Shown here one piece after another: positions 1 to 8,520 of a stretch of 64,000 nucleotides of DNA (position 1 is its first letter; every line of letters starts with the position of its first letter). The notes under the pieces are model-generated. The model saw nothing but the letters and a program-made list of their open reading frames with translations. It did not search any database and had not been told where the DNA came from. Source of the stretch: JAKVKY01 sp964293585 (GTDB taxonomy: Bacteria > Bacillota > Negativicutes > Acidaminococcales > Acidaminococcaceae); the NCBI GenBank assembly GCA_964293585.1, contig CAXYYS010000004.1, positions 10,891 to 74,890 on the forward strand, written 5' to 3'. The position numbers and the translations under genes were made by a program.

Positions 1-483
1 ACCAGCGGCAGCTTCCATAAACTTTCTACACGTTTGCTCAGACAGCAGACTTTAGATCCTCGCAGTTACATCTTGTTAAGCTTGCGCGGCCAGTTGGCCA
101 ACAAGAACCTGGATTCTTACGAGAAACTGGAACTGGGCGGTGCTTACGGCGTGCGGGCTTATCCTCAGGGTGAGGCCAGCGGCGACGTAGGTTATGTGGC
201 CAGTGCAGAATATCGCTATTTGATTCCTATTAAGGGACATCCGGATCAGAGTTTACAGTTGGCGGCGTTTGTGGATGGCGGTTCCATCTGGGCCAATAAG
301 GATGTGTACTATGACAGTACCAACGTGCGCCACTTGTATGGTTACGGCATCGGCGCTTTGTGGGGCCGGACCGATGACTGGCTCCTGCGTGTAAGCTATG
401 GTTGGAAACTGGGTCACGAAAGCTACCAGTCCACCCCGGACAGCAACGGTATGCTCTGGTTGCAGGCGGTTAAATATTTCTAA
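1..483 (+). CDS. TpsB/FhaC-ShlB family outer-membrane transporter, C-terminal part (partial)
   Basis: The reading frame is open from base 1 to the TAA at 481-483, so only the last 160 residues are in the window and the true start lies upstream. The sequence has alternating hydrophobic beta-strand character, conserved segments such as LGGAYGVRAYPQGEASGD and FVDGGSIW, and ends in an aromatic residue (VKYF), the usual C-terminal signal of outer-membrane barrels. This matches the C-terminal barrel half of TpsB (ShlB/FhaC/HecB) proteins, which export large TpsA exoproteins across the outer membrane in two-partner secretion. The partner exoprotein is not in the window. Its presence argues for a diderm cell. 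A BamA/TamA-like Omp85 relative is less likely given the FhaC-type motifs. Confidence 0.8.
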   Translation, partial: TSGSFHKLSTRLLRQQTLDPRSYILLSLRGQLANKNLDSYEKLELGGAYGVRAYPQGEASGDVGYVASAEYRYLIPIKGHPDQSLQLAAFVDGGSIWANKDVYYDSTNVRHLYGYGIGALWGRTDDWLLRVSYGWKLGHESYQSTPDSNGMLWLQAVKYF

Positions 484-494
484 GGTTTAAGTTG

Positions 495-532
495 AGGCAC
501 ACACCGTTACGTTTAAGGTGTGTGCCTTTTTT
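495..532 (+). terminator. Rho-independent terminator after the TpsB gene
   Basis: An 11-bp perfect stem (AGGCACACACC with GGTGTGTGCCT) is followed directly by a run of six T. It lies 11 bases after the stop codon. Confidence 0.85.
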
Positions 533-556
533 AAAATATTATTTAAGATGAATTTA

Positions 557-565
557 TGATATAAT
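557..565 (+). promoter_or_regulatory. Extended -10 promoter of the hybrid kinase gene
   Basis: TGATATAAT is a perfect -10 with the TGN extension; no good -35 lies 17 bp upstream. The same nine-base block recurs before the TerB-like, OsmC and gatC genes. Confidence 0.55.
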
Positions 566-622
566 TATTATTAGTGAATAATAGTAGCGCTTTTTGTGGA
601 AGTGGTTGTGGAGGGCATGGAG

Positions 623-3600
623 ATGGAAATTACCGAGAAGGATTTGCAGTTGATCATTCAAAGTAATCCCGGAGACATCATTATTTATAAGTTAAATGAG
701 TACGGGGCGACGCCGTTGTATTATGCACCCACCATGCCTTCCTATACCGGCTACACCGATGCGGAATACAAAAAGATGCTGACTACTAATGCCATGGAGC
801 GGGTGTTGCCCCAGGACAGGGATTTGGTGTGGCGTAAGGCCCAGGAAGCTATGGCTGGGGCCCGGGATATGGATTACACTTACCGCATCCTGCACAAGGA
901 TGGTAAAGTAGTCTGGGCCCATGTGCGGGCCCGGGGCCTTGGTACCATGCAGGGAGCTCAGCTGCTCCTGACGGAGTTTTTTAATATTTCGGCGGAGACT
1001 GATGCTTTTGCCAGTATGGTGGACCGTATCAACGGTATGGTTTACGTGATTGACGCCGATACTCGGGAACTCTATTATTTTAATAAACAAGGGCAGGACA
1101 TGATTGGTAAGACCCTGCAGGCAGGAGATACCTGCTACAGCTTTTTACAGGGTCTGGACCATGTTTGCCCCTGGTGCCCGCTGACACAGAAAAAACTGGC
1201 GCTGGGCGAGGGCTTCCAGATTCATGAGTTTGAAAATCCTTTGACCCATAAGTATTCTGATTTGGAATACCGGAGCCTGCACTGGTTTGACCGCCAGGCC
1301 GTTTCTGTTTTTCGTTATGATGTCACGGACAGCATCATGGCCAGGAAACAGTTGAAAGACGATAATCTGGCCATGGAGCAGACCATTAATAATATTCCCT
1401 GCGGTATCGCTATCTTTAAAAAGATTAACGGCGAGGTGACCTGCATAGATGCTAACCCGTACGTGCATACTTTGCTGGGTTTGCCACCGGGGACACAGAC
1501 AGGAAGAACTTTTAAGAAAATCCTGTCCAACGTACATCCGGAAGACAGGGAACGCTGCGTCCGGGAAACTGTGGACGGTTTGGATGAGCATGGTTCCTGT
1601 GATGTGACGTACAGGATTTATAATCAAAAGAAGGACCGCTACATCTGGCTGCATCTGGCCGGGAAACTGGTGCCCACGGAACAGGGAGAACCTCTGGCTT
1701 ATTTCTGTTACAGCGATGCCACTGCCTCCAAGATGCAGGAACAGCAGTATCAGCAGACCCTGCACCAGCAGTTGCTGACCAATCCTAACGCCTTGTGTGC
1801 TTTTAAGATGAATCTGACCCGGAATACTTGTGAGGAAGGTGTCGGATCTGCACCTTATCTTCAAAAATTTATGAGGGCGGCTTCGGCCGATGGGACCATT
1901 GACAATATTGCCAGCCTGATCGTGGACCAGGAGGAAAAGTCCCGGTTCCAGGAAGTTATTAACCGGAAGCATTTGCTGGAGGCTTACACTAAGGGCACGC
2001 ATCATGTGCAGCTTACGTACCGGCGCCGCAACGAGCAGGGCAATCTCATCTGGGTGAAAACCTTTGTTAATACGCTGCAGAATCCACACAATGATGATGT
2101 GGAAGCGCTGGCTTATTCCGTGGACGCCAACCAGGAAATGGAAGAGTCGCAGATTATCAGAGCCATCACCGGTAAAGAATATGATTACATTGCGCTGGTG
2201 GATGTGTGGACACAGAAGATGCGCTTTTTTGATATCAGCAGGACGGGGCAGTCCACCAGGCCGGAACAGCGGGAGACTTATGATGAGACCATGTACCAGA
2301 CCTTTGCCAACTATCCGGCCTGGGACAAGGAACGCAGCATTAAATATCTGACTTTCAAGAATGTGCTGGCCCAGCTGCAGGCCAACGAAGAATACACCTA
2401 TACCTTTGACCTGCAGGATAAGCAGGGAAGAAATTATCATAAACAGGTGGCTTTCCGTTACCTGGATAAAGATAGGAAACAGATCCTGGTTACCAGGACG
2501 GATATGACGGCGGCCTTCCGGCAGGAAAAGGCGCAGACCCAGCGGATTAAGGATGCCCTGCTCATCGCGGAACAGGCCAACGAAAGCAAGAGTTCCTTCC
2601 TGTCCAGTGTCAGCCACGATATGCGGACGCCACTGAATGCTATCCTGGGTTACGCCAGGTTAGCCGGAGAAACGCAGAATGTGCGGCAGAAAGATGATTA
2701 TGTGGCTAAGATTGGCCTGGCCGGCCATACTTTGCTGGACCTGATCAACGATACACTGGACCTGCAGAAGATTGAAACCGGCGTCAGCACGCTTAAGCTG
2801 GCCCCGGCTCCCTGTGCGGATGTGGTCAAGGGCATCCTGACCGCGGTGAAACCTATGATTGCCGCCAAGCATATTAATTTTGTCTTTGATAACAGCAAAG
2901 CCATCATGGCGAATATTAACGTGGATATGTTGCGGGTGCAGGAAATTATGATTAATCTGCTCAGCAACGCCGTTAAGTATACGCCGGAAGGCGGCAGAGT
3001 GGAATTTGTCGTGGAATGTGTGGGACAGGACCATGGCATTATCCATGATAAGCTGGTGGTGCGCGATAATGGTATCGGCATCAGCAAGGAATTTTTACCT
3101 AAAATTTTCGATCCCTTTACCCAGGAACGGACGGCTGCCACGGCCCATATCGGCGGCAGCGGTCTGGGACTGACGATTGTGAAACGCCTGGTGGATATGA
3201 TGCACGGCCACATCGAGGTTAGAAGTGAGCTGGGTAAGGGCAGTGAGTTTATTGTTTACCTGGACTTTGAGCGGTTGCCGGATCAACTGACAGATAAGGA
3301 CCAGAGCGAGGAGCGTCATACCTTTGACTTAAAAGGTCTGCGAATCCTGATGTGCGAGGATAACGCCATGAATACGGAAATTGCCAAAGCGCTGCTGCAA
3401 AAGCAGGGCGTGGAGGTGATTTGTGCCGCTAACGGCCAGGAAGGCCTGGAGAAATTTAATGCTTCGGCTCCCGGTGAATTTGATGCCATCCTCATGGATA
3501 TCCGTATGCCGGTCCTGGATGGTTATCAGGCTACAGCCGCCATCCGGAGCAGCAGACATGTCCGGGCGCTGAGTATCCCTATCATCGCCATCTCGGCCGA

Positions 3601-3724
3601 TGCTTATGAGGAAGATGTGAAACGCAGTTTACAGGCAGGGATGAACATGCATCTGGGCAAACCTTTTAATCCTGATCAATTGTACGAAACCCTGGCTAAG
3701 TTCTGCCATCGGTTGGATAATTAA
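623..3724 (+). CDS. Multi-PAS hybrid histidine kinase with C-terminal receiver
   Basis: A soluble sensor kinase of about 1033 residues, with no membrane segment or signal peptide, so it probably senses a cytoplasmic signal. In order: several PAS folds (about residues 5-510), a distinct EYDYIALVDV...FRYLD...RTD module (about 517-633), HisKA with phosphoacceptor His665 (SVSHDMRTP), HATPase_c (NLLSNAVKYT, DNGIGI, GGSGLGLTIV) and a receiver with phospho-Asp959 (LMDIRMP) and the conserved Lys in LGKPFN. No Hpt domain follows, so a separate Hpt protein is needed; one is encoded at 27092-27433. The second PAS carries three clustered cysteines (CYSFLQ, CPWC). The frame could open at GTG 596, but GGAGGG lies 7 bases before ATG 623, which I prefer. 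It stands alone between terminators. Confidence 0.9.
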   Translation: MEITEKDLQLIIQSNPGDIIIYKLNEYGATPLYYAPTMPSYTGYTDAEYKKMLTTNAMERVLPQDRDLVWRKAQEAMAGARDMDYTYRILHKDGKVVWAHVRARGLGTMQGAQLLLTEFFNISAETDAFASMVDRINGMVYVIDADTRELYYFNKQGQDMIGKTLQAGDTCYSFLQGLDHVCPWCPLTQKKLALGEGFQIHEFENPLTHKYSDLEYRSLHWFDRQAVSVFRYDVTDSIMARKQLKDDNLAMEQTINNIPCGIAIFKKINGEVTCIDANPYVHTLLGLPPGTQTGRTFKKILSNVHPEDRERCVRETVDGLDEHGSCDVTYRIYNQKKDRYIWLHLAGKLVPTEQGEPLAYFCYSDATASKMQEQQYQQTLHQQLLTNPNALCAFKMNLTRNTCEEGVGSAPYLQKFMRAASADGTIDNIASLIVDQEEKSRFQEVINRKHLLEAYTKGTHHVQLTYRRRNEQGNLIWVKTFVNTLQNPHNDDVEALAYSVDANQEMEESQIIRAITGKEYDYIALVDVWTQKMRFFDISRTGQSTRPEQRETYDETMYQTFANYPAWDKERSIKYLTFKNVLAQLQANEEYTYTFDLQDKQGRNYHKQVAFRYLDKDRKQILVTRTDMTAAFRQEKAQTQRIKDALLIAEQANESKSSFLSSVSHDMRTPLNAILGYARLAGETQNVRQKDDYVAKIGLAGHTLLDLINDTLDLQKIETGVSTLKLAPAPCADVVKGILTAVKPMIAAKHINFVFDNSKAIMANINVDMLRVQEIMINLLSNAVKYTPEGGRVEFVVECVGQDHGIIHDKLVVRDNGIGISKEFLPKIFDPFTQERTAATAHIGGSGLGLTIVKRLVDMMHGHIEVRSELGKGSEFIVYLDFERLPDQLTDKDQSEERHTFDLKGLRILMCEDNAMNTEIAKALLQKQGVEVICAANGQEGLEKFNASAPGEFDAILMDIRMPVLDGYQATAAIRSSRHVRALSIPIIAISADAYEEDVKRSLQAGMNMHLGKPFNPDQLYETLAKFCHRLDN

Positions 3725-3743
3725 GCAGTAAGTAAATACAGGC

Positions 3744-3782
3744 AAACGGTTCCGTCTTACATGAAGGCGGAGCCGTTTTTTT
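3744..3782 (+). terminator. Terminator after the hybrid kinase gene
   Basis: A 14-bp stem with a few G-T pairs (AACGGTTCCGTCTT / AAGGCGGAGCCGTT) followed by seven T. Confidence 0.8.
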
Positions 3783-3836
3783 AAACGGGCTTTTGCTGGT
3801 TGAATACGGAAAGCTTGCGATATGATTTATGCGCAT

Positions 3837-3865
3837 TTGACCAATTTATTAAGATTTGTTATCAT
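3837..3865 (+). promoter_or_regulatory. Promoter of exbB-exbD-tonB
   Basis: TTGACC, a 17-base spacer, then TATCAT. Predicted start near 3872, giving a leader of about 75 bases that holds a terminator-like hairpin. I do not see a convincing Fur box, although an iron-type control would be usual for this operon. Confidence 0.65.
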
Positions 3866-3897
3866 TAATATATAAGAACCTTGAAACTTTTAAACAG

Positions 3898-3924
3898 CCG
3901 GGCGGGATTTCCTACCCGGTTTTT
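3898..3924 (+). terminator. Hairpin plus T-run inside the exbB leader (possible attenuator)
   Basis: CCGGG/CCCGG stem with a partly paired interior, followed by five T, ending about 10 bases before the ribosome site of exbB. Because a promoter lies upstream and none lies between it and exbB, it must be read through for expression. Confidence 0.5.
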
Positions 3925-3947
3925 GTTATAAGAAAGGGGACATGGTA

Positions 3948-4577
3948 ATGGGAATTTTTGCAACGGCGGTGGATTATTTTCAGCGGGGCGGCGTGTGTAT
4001 GTGGCCCCTGCTTTTGTGTTCCCTGGCGGCTATCGCCATCGGGGTGGAACGGTATTTATATTATAAGAAAGCCATTTCCGGAACGGCTTTTGTCCTGGAA
4101 TTTGAACGCCTGATGCACGATTTTAACCTGGTAGGCGCCAGGGAGTTAGCAGGACAGACAACCGGAGATGCGGCGGCTATTGCGGCCGAGATTCTGGATA
4201 TTCCGGAAGACATGGGTTCTCGCCTGGAAACCATCGTTTATGAAAAAGTGGACCGGAGTATTGACGCCTTGCAGCAAAATCTGGATTATCTGGGCGTGGT
4301 CATCGGCCTGGCGCCCATGCTGGGGTTGTTGGGAACTATTACTGGTATGATGGCGACTTTTACTGCCCTGCACGGGCAGATGCAAAATACGGCGGCAGTG
4401 ACGGCAGGGCTGGCGGAAGCGCTGATTACCACGGTCTTCGGCCTGGTTATCGCTATTCTGGGAATGATTATTCACGCTTATCTGAACAGCCGTTTTAAAA
4501 CGGCGTCCCTGAACCTGGATGCGATGGCGAACGTGCTCACAACGATTATTCCTGCTAAGGAACATAACCTGCAGTAA
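3948..4577 (+). CDS. exbB: ExbB/TolQ/MotA-family proton channel protein
   Basis: About 209 residues with the three membrane helices of ExbB: CMWPLLLCSLAAIAIG near the N-terminus, then LGVVIGLAPMLGLLGTITGM and AGLAEALITTVFGLVIAILG close to the C-terminus, with a large cytoplasmic loop between. The GTITGMM and ALITTVFG blocks are typical. ExbB with ExbD uses the proton gradient to power TonB, which drives outer-membrane receptors. ATG 3942 is two bases from AAGGGG; ATG 3948 has an 8-base spacing and is preferred. exbD follows 13 bases later and tonB overlaps exbD, so the three form one operon. TolQ is an alternative name, but the tonB neighbour favours ExbB. Confidence 0.9.
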   Translation: MGIFATAVDYFQRGGVCMWPLLLCSLAAIAIGVERYLYYKKAISGTAFVLEFERLMHDFNLVGARELAGQTTGDAAAIAAEILDIPEDMGSRLETIVYEKVDRSIDALQQNLDYLGVVIGLAPMLGLLGTITGMMATFTALHGQMQNTAAVTAGLAEALITTVFGLVIAILGMIIHAYLNSRFKTASLNLDAMANVLTTIIPAKEHNLQ

Positions 4578-4590
4578 GGAGGCCGGCAAG

Positions 4591-5004
4591 ATGCGCAGAC
4601 GCAAAAGACAACCCAGCTTTGTGCCAGGTTTGATGATCAGTCCCATGATAGATTTAATCTTCCAGCTGCTGGTATTTTTTATCGTCAGCACCATGTACAT
4701 GACAGACGTGCAGACAATCCCTATCCAGTTGCCGGTAGCCAAGCATGCGGCACAGACCCAGAAACAAAATTTTGCCGTTACGGTGAAAAAGGACGGCAGC
4801 CTGTTTTTGAATGAAAAAAAGATTGAGCAGCAGCAATTATTACAGACGGCGGCTCAGGCGAAAAAGTCCGACCCTAATTTTGCGGTCATTATTCGCAGCG
4901 ATGGTGACGCTAATTATAAAACAGTGATTGGTTTATTGGATGCTTTGAAAGGAGCGGGGATTACCAGGTTCGGTCTGGCAACAGCCCCGGCGGTACAGCC
5001 ATGA
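4591..5004 (+). CDS. exbD: ExbD/TolR-family protein
   Basis: 137 residues. A basic N-terminus (MRRRKRQ) is followed by a single membrane helix containing the family's functional aspartate (MISPMIDLIFQLLVFFIV), then a periplasmic domain with the IRSDGDANYKTVIGLLD segment characteristic of ExbD/TolR. It works with ExbB as the stator of the TonB motor. The start at 4591 has AAGGAGG 8 bases upstream; an in-frame extension to 4519 overlaps exbB and lacks a ribosome site. The stop overlaps the tonB start (ATGA). Confidence 0.9.
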   Translation: MRRRKRQPSFVPGLMISPMIDLIFQLLVFFIVSTMYMTDVQTIPIQLPVAKHAAQTQKQNFAVTVKKDGSLFLNEKKIEQQQLLQTAAQAKKSDPNFAVIIRSDGDANYKTVIGLLDALKGAGITRFGLATAPAVQP

Positions 5005-5690
5005 ATTTTTTGCCAGTGCGGTGGCGTAAAAGTTTGGCGGCAACCGTGGCGTTTCATATAGCGGCTGCGGCAGCCCTGGGACTTTTTGTGTACCTGCACC
5101 CTATTTCAGAAATTGAACCGGAAATTTTAGATGTCAGTCTGGCTGACGAGGCCGGACCGGCTGCACCTGCGACGGTAAGTCGTGTTGTTGTACCTGTGGT
5201 GGAGAAGAACGCCATTGCGGAAAAGCCACAGGAACAGGTGCCGTCCCAGGCACCGGAGCAAACGGAACCGGTACGGCCTGCTGCCGGAGGCAGCACTACT
5301 ACGGCGTCCCAACGGACAGGCAATAGTAGCAGCGCAGAGGGTTCTGCTTCCGGTAGCGGGCAGGGTGCAGCTGCACCTGCTAAACCTGCAGGTCCTCCGC
5401 CCGGTACTAATGTCCCGGTGACCAGACCATACAAAGTAAGCGGCGGCAATCCGGCTTATCCTGGCAGTGCCAGGGCACAGGGAATTCAGGGCACGGTTTA
5501 TGTACGGGCGCTGGTAAATGCCGGCGGCGGCGTGGATAGTGCGTCTGTTACCGGCAGCAGTGGCAACGCGGCCCTGGATAGCGCGGCGGTTCAGGCGGTA
5601 TATGGCTGGGGCTTTAGTCCGGCCCGTGATCGGTATGGCGCCAGATGCAGATGTTATATTAGCGTACCGGTCAGCTTCCGCTTGCGGTGA
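5001..5690 (+). CDS. tonB: TonB-family energy transducer
   Basis: 229 residues with the TonB layout: one N-terminal membrane helix (AATVAFHIAAAAALGLFVYL), a Pro/Ala/Glu/Ser-rich spacer of about 100 residues that would span the periplasm, and a C-terminal TonB domain (NPAYPGSARAQGIQGTVYV and AVQAVYGWGFSPA). It carries energy from ExbB-ExbD to outer-membrane receptors, none of which is in this window. Translationally coupled to exbD through ATGA. Its presence is strong evidence for an outer membrane. Confidence 0.9.
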   Translation: MNFLPVRWRKSLAATVAFHIAAAAALGLFVYLHPISEIEPEILDVSLADEAGPAAPATVSRVVVPVVEKNAIAEKPQEQVPSQAPEQTEPVRPAAGGSTTTASQRTGNSSSAEGSASGSGQGAAAPAKPAGPPPGTNVPVTRPYKVSGGNPAYPGSARAQGIQGTVYVRALVNAGGGVDSASVTGSSGNAALDSAAVQAVYGWGFSPARDRYGARCRCYISVPVSFRLR

Positions 5691-5760
5691 CATGCGGTCC
5701 GGTGACAAAAAAAGACAAATTATAGCGTACATTAATTAATGCTTAAAAAAGTAGTTTGAG

Positions 5761-5789
5761 TTGCGCAATTATAACAAATATGATATACT
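5761..5789 (+). promoter_or_regulatory. Promoter of the universal stress protein gene
   Basis: TTGCGC, a 17-base spacer and TATACT, about 115 bases upstream of the start codon. Confidence 0.6.
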
Positions 5790-5904
5790 ATAAATAAGAA
5801 AAGTAGCCAGTGACAAAAGCATAGAAGCGCCGGACAAAGCAGAAGTTATCCCCTTGGGGAATCAGATAAAATGCTGTGAGGGGTTTGCGGGGGAGGCGAC
5901 GGAT

Positions 5905-6339
5905 ATGTTACAAAAAATTGTGGTTCCTGTAGATGGTTCCGAGAATTCTTTGCGGGCGTTGGATTTTGCAGTAACTCTGGGGAAGAAATTCAATAGCCAT
6001 ATCATCGTGTTCAATGTTGCGATTCCCTATGATTACACTAAACTTCCACCCAAGAAATCCGGCAAACCGGGAAAGGTTGAAGAACCTGAAGTTCATAAGG
6101 ATACCGCTCTGGAAATCGCTGAAAAACATTTGGCTGCGGCACCTTATGCAGACCTGGAATATCGTCAGCTGGTAGAGGTTGATCCGGCAGACAGGATTTT
6201 GGATCTGGTAGCACATGTACATGCAGATGCAGTAGTAATTGGCAACAGAGGCATGGGACATTTGATGGCGTTCCTGGCCGGCAGTGTCAGCAGCAAATTG
6301 ATTGCGGTGTGCCCGGTTCCGGTAATCGTTGTAAAATAA
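5905..6339 (+). CDS. Universal stress protein (UspA family)
   Basis: 144 residues covering a single Usp domain. It begins with KIVVPVDGSENS and ends with the ATP-binding signature G-x2-G-x9-G-S (GNRGMGHLMAFLAGSVS) and CPVPVIVVK, so an ATP-binding Usp of the UspFG/MJ0577 type is likely. Such proteins are made under starvation or stress; the exact role cannot be read from sequence. An in-frame ATG-less extension begins at 5854, but GGGAGG before ATG 5905 fixes the start. It is a single-gene unit with its own promoter and terminator. Confidence 0.9.
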   Translation: MLQKIVVPVDGSENSLRALDFAVTLGKKFNSHIIVFNVAIPYDYTKLPPKKSGKPGKVEEPEVHKDTALEIAEKHLAAAPYADLEYRQLVEVDPADRILDLVAHVHADAVVIGNRGMGHLMAFLAGSVSSKLIAVCPVPVIVVK

Positions 6340-6366
6340 CGTAAGGCAGACCCTAAGCAGCACAAA

Positions 6367-6400
6367 AGCCGTGTGGACAAAAGTTCACACGGCTAATTTT
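6367..6400. terminator. Convergent terminator between usp and phoR
   Basis: 9-bp stem AGCCGTGTG/CACACGGCT. T-rich on the plus side (TAATTTT) and TTTTG on the minus side, so it can serve both converging units. Confidence 0.65.
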
Positions 6401-6433
6401 ATGGACGGCGTCAATTGTGGCGCCGCTATTTTT

Positions 6434-7753
6434 TTACAATTTGCCAAAGGTCACGGTAATTTCGGTGCCTTCGCCGGGCGTGCTGGCCAGGTTGATGGTG
6501 CCTTTATGGAGCAGAACGCCGTGTTTTACCAGGGCCAGCCCCAAACCGTTACCGGGAATCGTACCTGTGTGGCTTTTCTCACCCCGGTAAAAGCGTTCAA
6601 AGATACGCTGCTGATCTTCTTTGGCGATGCCTTTGCCGGTATCACGCACCCGTAACTGGACCGTACCTTCCGGATCCGGCGGCAGGGAGACAGTGACGCG
6701 TCCGCCCGGCTGATTGTATTTGATGGCATTTTCTACCAGATTAAAGACAATCTCGTCCACCACGGCAGGGACACAGCGTAAGGACACGGGCCTTTCCGGC
6801 AGCACCTGCATCAGTTCCACCTGCTGGGTGCGGGCTCTTTCTTCCAGACGCTGGCAGCAGGAGCTGACAACGCTTTTCAAATCAATATTTACCAGCTGAT
6901 CTTCTAAACCGCCTTCATCTAGGCGGGACAGTTTTAGAATATTGTCCACCATCTCAATCAAACGGGCGGCTTCGCTGCCAATCTTGGCGACAAAGCGCGG
7001 CACGTCTTCCGGCTTGGCGATGCCGGCATTAATAATTTCCGCGTAGCCGGAAATGGATTGCAGCGGTGTCTTCAGTTCGTGGGACACGTTGGCGGTAAAT
7101 TCCCGGCGCAAATTGGCGGCATCCTTCAGTGCCTGGTTCTGTTTGGCGATGCGCAGTAAAAACGGCGCCAGTTCATCGTAAGTTTCGCTGCCCAGGGGGT
7201 GGTCTAAATCTACGTCTTCCAGGGGCAGGATGAGTTTATTGGTCAGGCGTCTTGCCACCAGATAGGCTAAAAAACCGATGCCTAAAGCCATCAGTACCAG
7301 CCAGGGAATAAAGCTGATCAGGGTGCTGAACATGTCGTCGGCACTGCGGGCCACTCGCAGGATGCGTCCGTCCGCCAGGCGCTCCGCATAATAGAAATCC
7401 CGCTTGCCCACCGTGGCCGAAACCCGGTCGGCATTGCCGTGACCGTCGCGCTGGGCTGTCTTGACTTCGGGACGGTTTTCATGGTTCTCCATGGCATCGT
7501 GGTTAGCTTCGCTGTCGTAAATTACCTTGCCCTGGGTATCAATGAGGGTGATGCGGGTAAGGGGACTGGCCGGGAAATTAACCTGGTCCGGCTTTGCCAG
7601 TAAATTTTGGCGCAAATAAGCAGCATCTTGCTGCAAGTCCTGCTGCACCTGGTTGATGGTGTTGCGGTACATGAGTGCGCCGCACAGGAGCATGGTTACA
7701 AAGATGCTGCCTAAGACTAATACTAAAAGGTTTTGTAAAATTTTCTTGCGCAT
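6434..7753 (-). CDS. phoR: PhoR-like membrane sensor histidine kinase
   Basis: 439 residues. Membrane helices at about residues 7-29 and 149-168 enclose an extracytoplasmic sensor of about 115 residues; then a short linker, HisKA with His225 (NVSHELKTPLQ) and HATPase_c (NLVENAIKYN, DTGKGI, GNGLGLALVKH). It lies downstream of phoU and a PhoB-type regulator, which points to phosphate sensing. The gene order phoU-phoB-phoR and absence of pst transporter genes nearby are worth noting. The frame extends to GTG 7792 without a ribosome site; ATG 7753 with GAGG upstream is preferred. Confidence 0.85.
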   Translation of the reverse strand: MRKKILQNLLVLVLGSIFVTMLLCGALMYRNTINQVQQDLQQDAAYLRQNLLAKPDQVNFPASPLTRITLIDTQGKVIYDSEANHDAMENHENRPEVKTAQRDGHGNADRVSATVGKRDFYYAERLADGRILRVARSADDMFSTLISFIPWLVLMALGIGFLAYLVARRLTNKLILPLEDVDLDHPLGSETYDELAPFLLRIAKQNQALKDAANLRREFTANVSHELKTPLQSISGYAEIINAGIAKPEDVPRFVAKIGSEAARLIEMVDNILKLSRLDEGGLEDQLVNIDLKSVVSSCCQRLEERARTQQVELMQVLPERPVSLRCVPAVVDEIVFNLVENAIKYNQPGGRVTVSLPPDPEGTVQLRVRDTGKGIAKEDQQRIFERFYRGEKSHTGTIPGNGLGLALVKHGVLLHKGTINLASTPGEGTEITVTFGKL

Positions 7754-7823
7754 AACGGGCCTCGCAAACTTTTGCAAACAAATTTTTAGCACGCCGGTCA
7801 GGAGTGTAAGCCGCTACTGCAGC

Positions 7824-8501
7824 TTATTCCTGTAAACGGTAACCGACGCCCCGGACGGTTTCAATAATCTCACCGCTGGAGCCTAACTTTTGCCGCAGGG
7901 TACGGATATGGACATCCACGGTGCGGGTATCACCGGTATAATCGTAACCCCAGATATCATTTAACAGTTGGTCCCGGGTAAAGACCCGGCCCGGATGTTC
8001 CAGGAATTTTTTTAAGACTTCAAATTCTTTCAAGGTTAATTGGACCGGCTGGTCCTGGTTCCAGACTTTAAAACAGGCCGGATCCAGTTTCAGGCTGCCA
8101 TGGCTTAACAGGCGCGGCGCGGCGGGAGCAGGTTCACCGCCGGTGCGGCGCAGTACGGCCTTAACCCGGCTGACCAACTCCAGCATACCGAACGGTTTAG
8201 TCACATAGTCGTCGGCGCCGGCATCCAAACCTTTAACTTTATCAAATTCCCGGTCCTTGGCCGTAGCCAGGATAATAGGAATATCTTTATAAGTAGCACT
8301 GCTTCTCAGACTGTGCATGATGCTTAACCCATTAACTCCGGGCAGCATGATATCCAGGATGATGAGGCTGGGGGTAGTCTTTTTTAAAAGCTGTTCCAGT
8401 TCCTTGCCATCCCTGGCGCCACAGGCAGGAAAACCCATGCTGTGCAGGGTATAGACTTCCAGTTCTCTGATGTTGTCGTCGTCTTCCACACAAATAATCA
8501 T
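7824..8501 (-). CDS. phoB: PhoB/PhoP-like OmpR-family response regulator
   Basis: 225 residues. The receiver has acidic residues VEDDDN, phospho-Asp50 (IILDIMLPG) and Lys in VTKPFG; the C-terminus is a winged-helix domain ending in TVDVHIRTLRQKLG and ETVRGVGYRL, the standard OmpR/PhoB DNA-binding fold. It lies 19 bases downstream of phoU and 70 bases upstream of phoR. AAGGAG sits 7 bases before ATG 8501; the in-frame extension to 8618 runs into phoU and lacks support. Likely role: controlling phosphate-starvation genes. Confidence 0.85.
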   Translation of the reverse strand: MIICVEDDDNIRELEVYTLHSMGFPACGARDGKELEQLLKKTTPSLIILDIMLPGVNGLSIMHSLRSSATYKDIPIILATAKDREFDKVKGLDAGADDYVTKPFGMLELVSRVKAVLRRTGGEPAPAAPRLLSHGSLKLDPACFKVWNQDQPVQLTLKEFEVLKKFLEHPGRVFTRDQLLNDIWGYDYTGDTRTVDVHIRTLRQKLGSSGEIIETVRGVGYRLQE

Positions 8502-8520
8502 GGGCGTGCTCCTTCTCTGC

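Noticed and set aside
596..622. GTG 596 as start of the hybrid kinase
   Set aside because: No ribosome site before it, while GGAGGG is well placed for ATG 623.
1145..2617. 490-codon open frame on the minus strand inside the hybrid kinase gene
   Set aside because: It overlaps a gene with clear domains, has no ribosome site, and its translation shows no recognisable domain; a shadow frame of GC-rich coding DNA.
3837..3872. Fur box at the exbB promoter
   Set aside because: ATCATTAATATAT is only loosely similar to the consensus and not a convincing inverted repeat.
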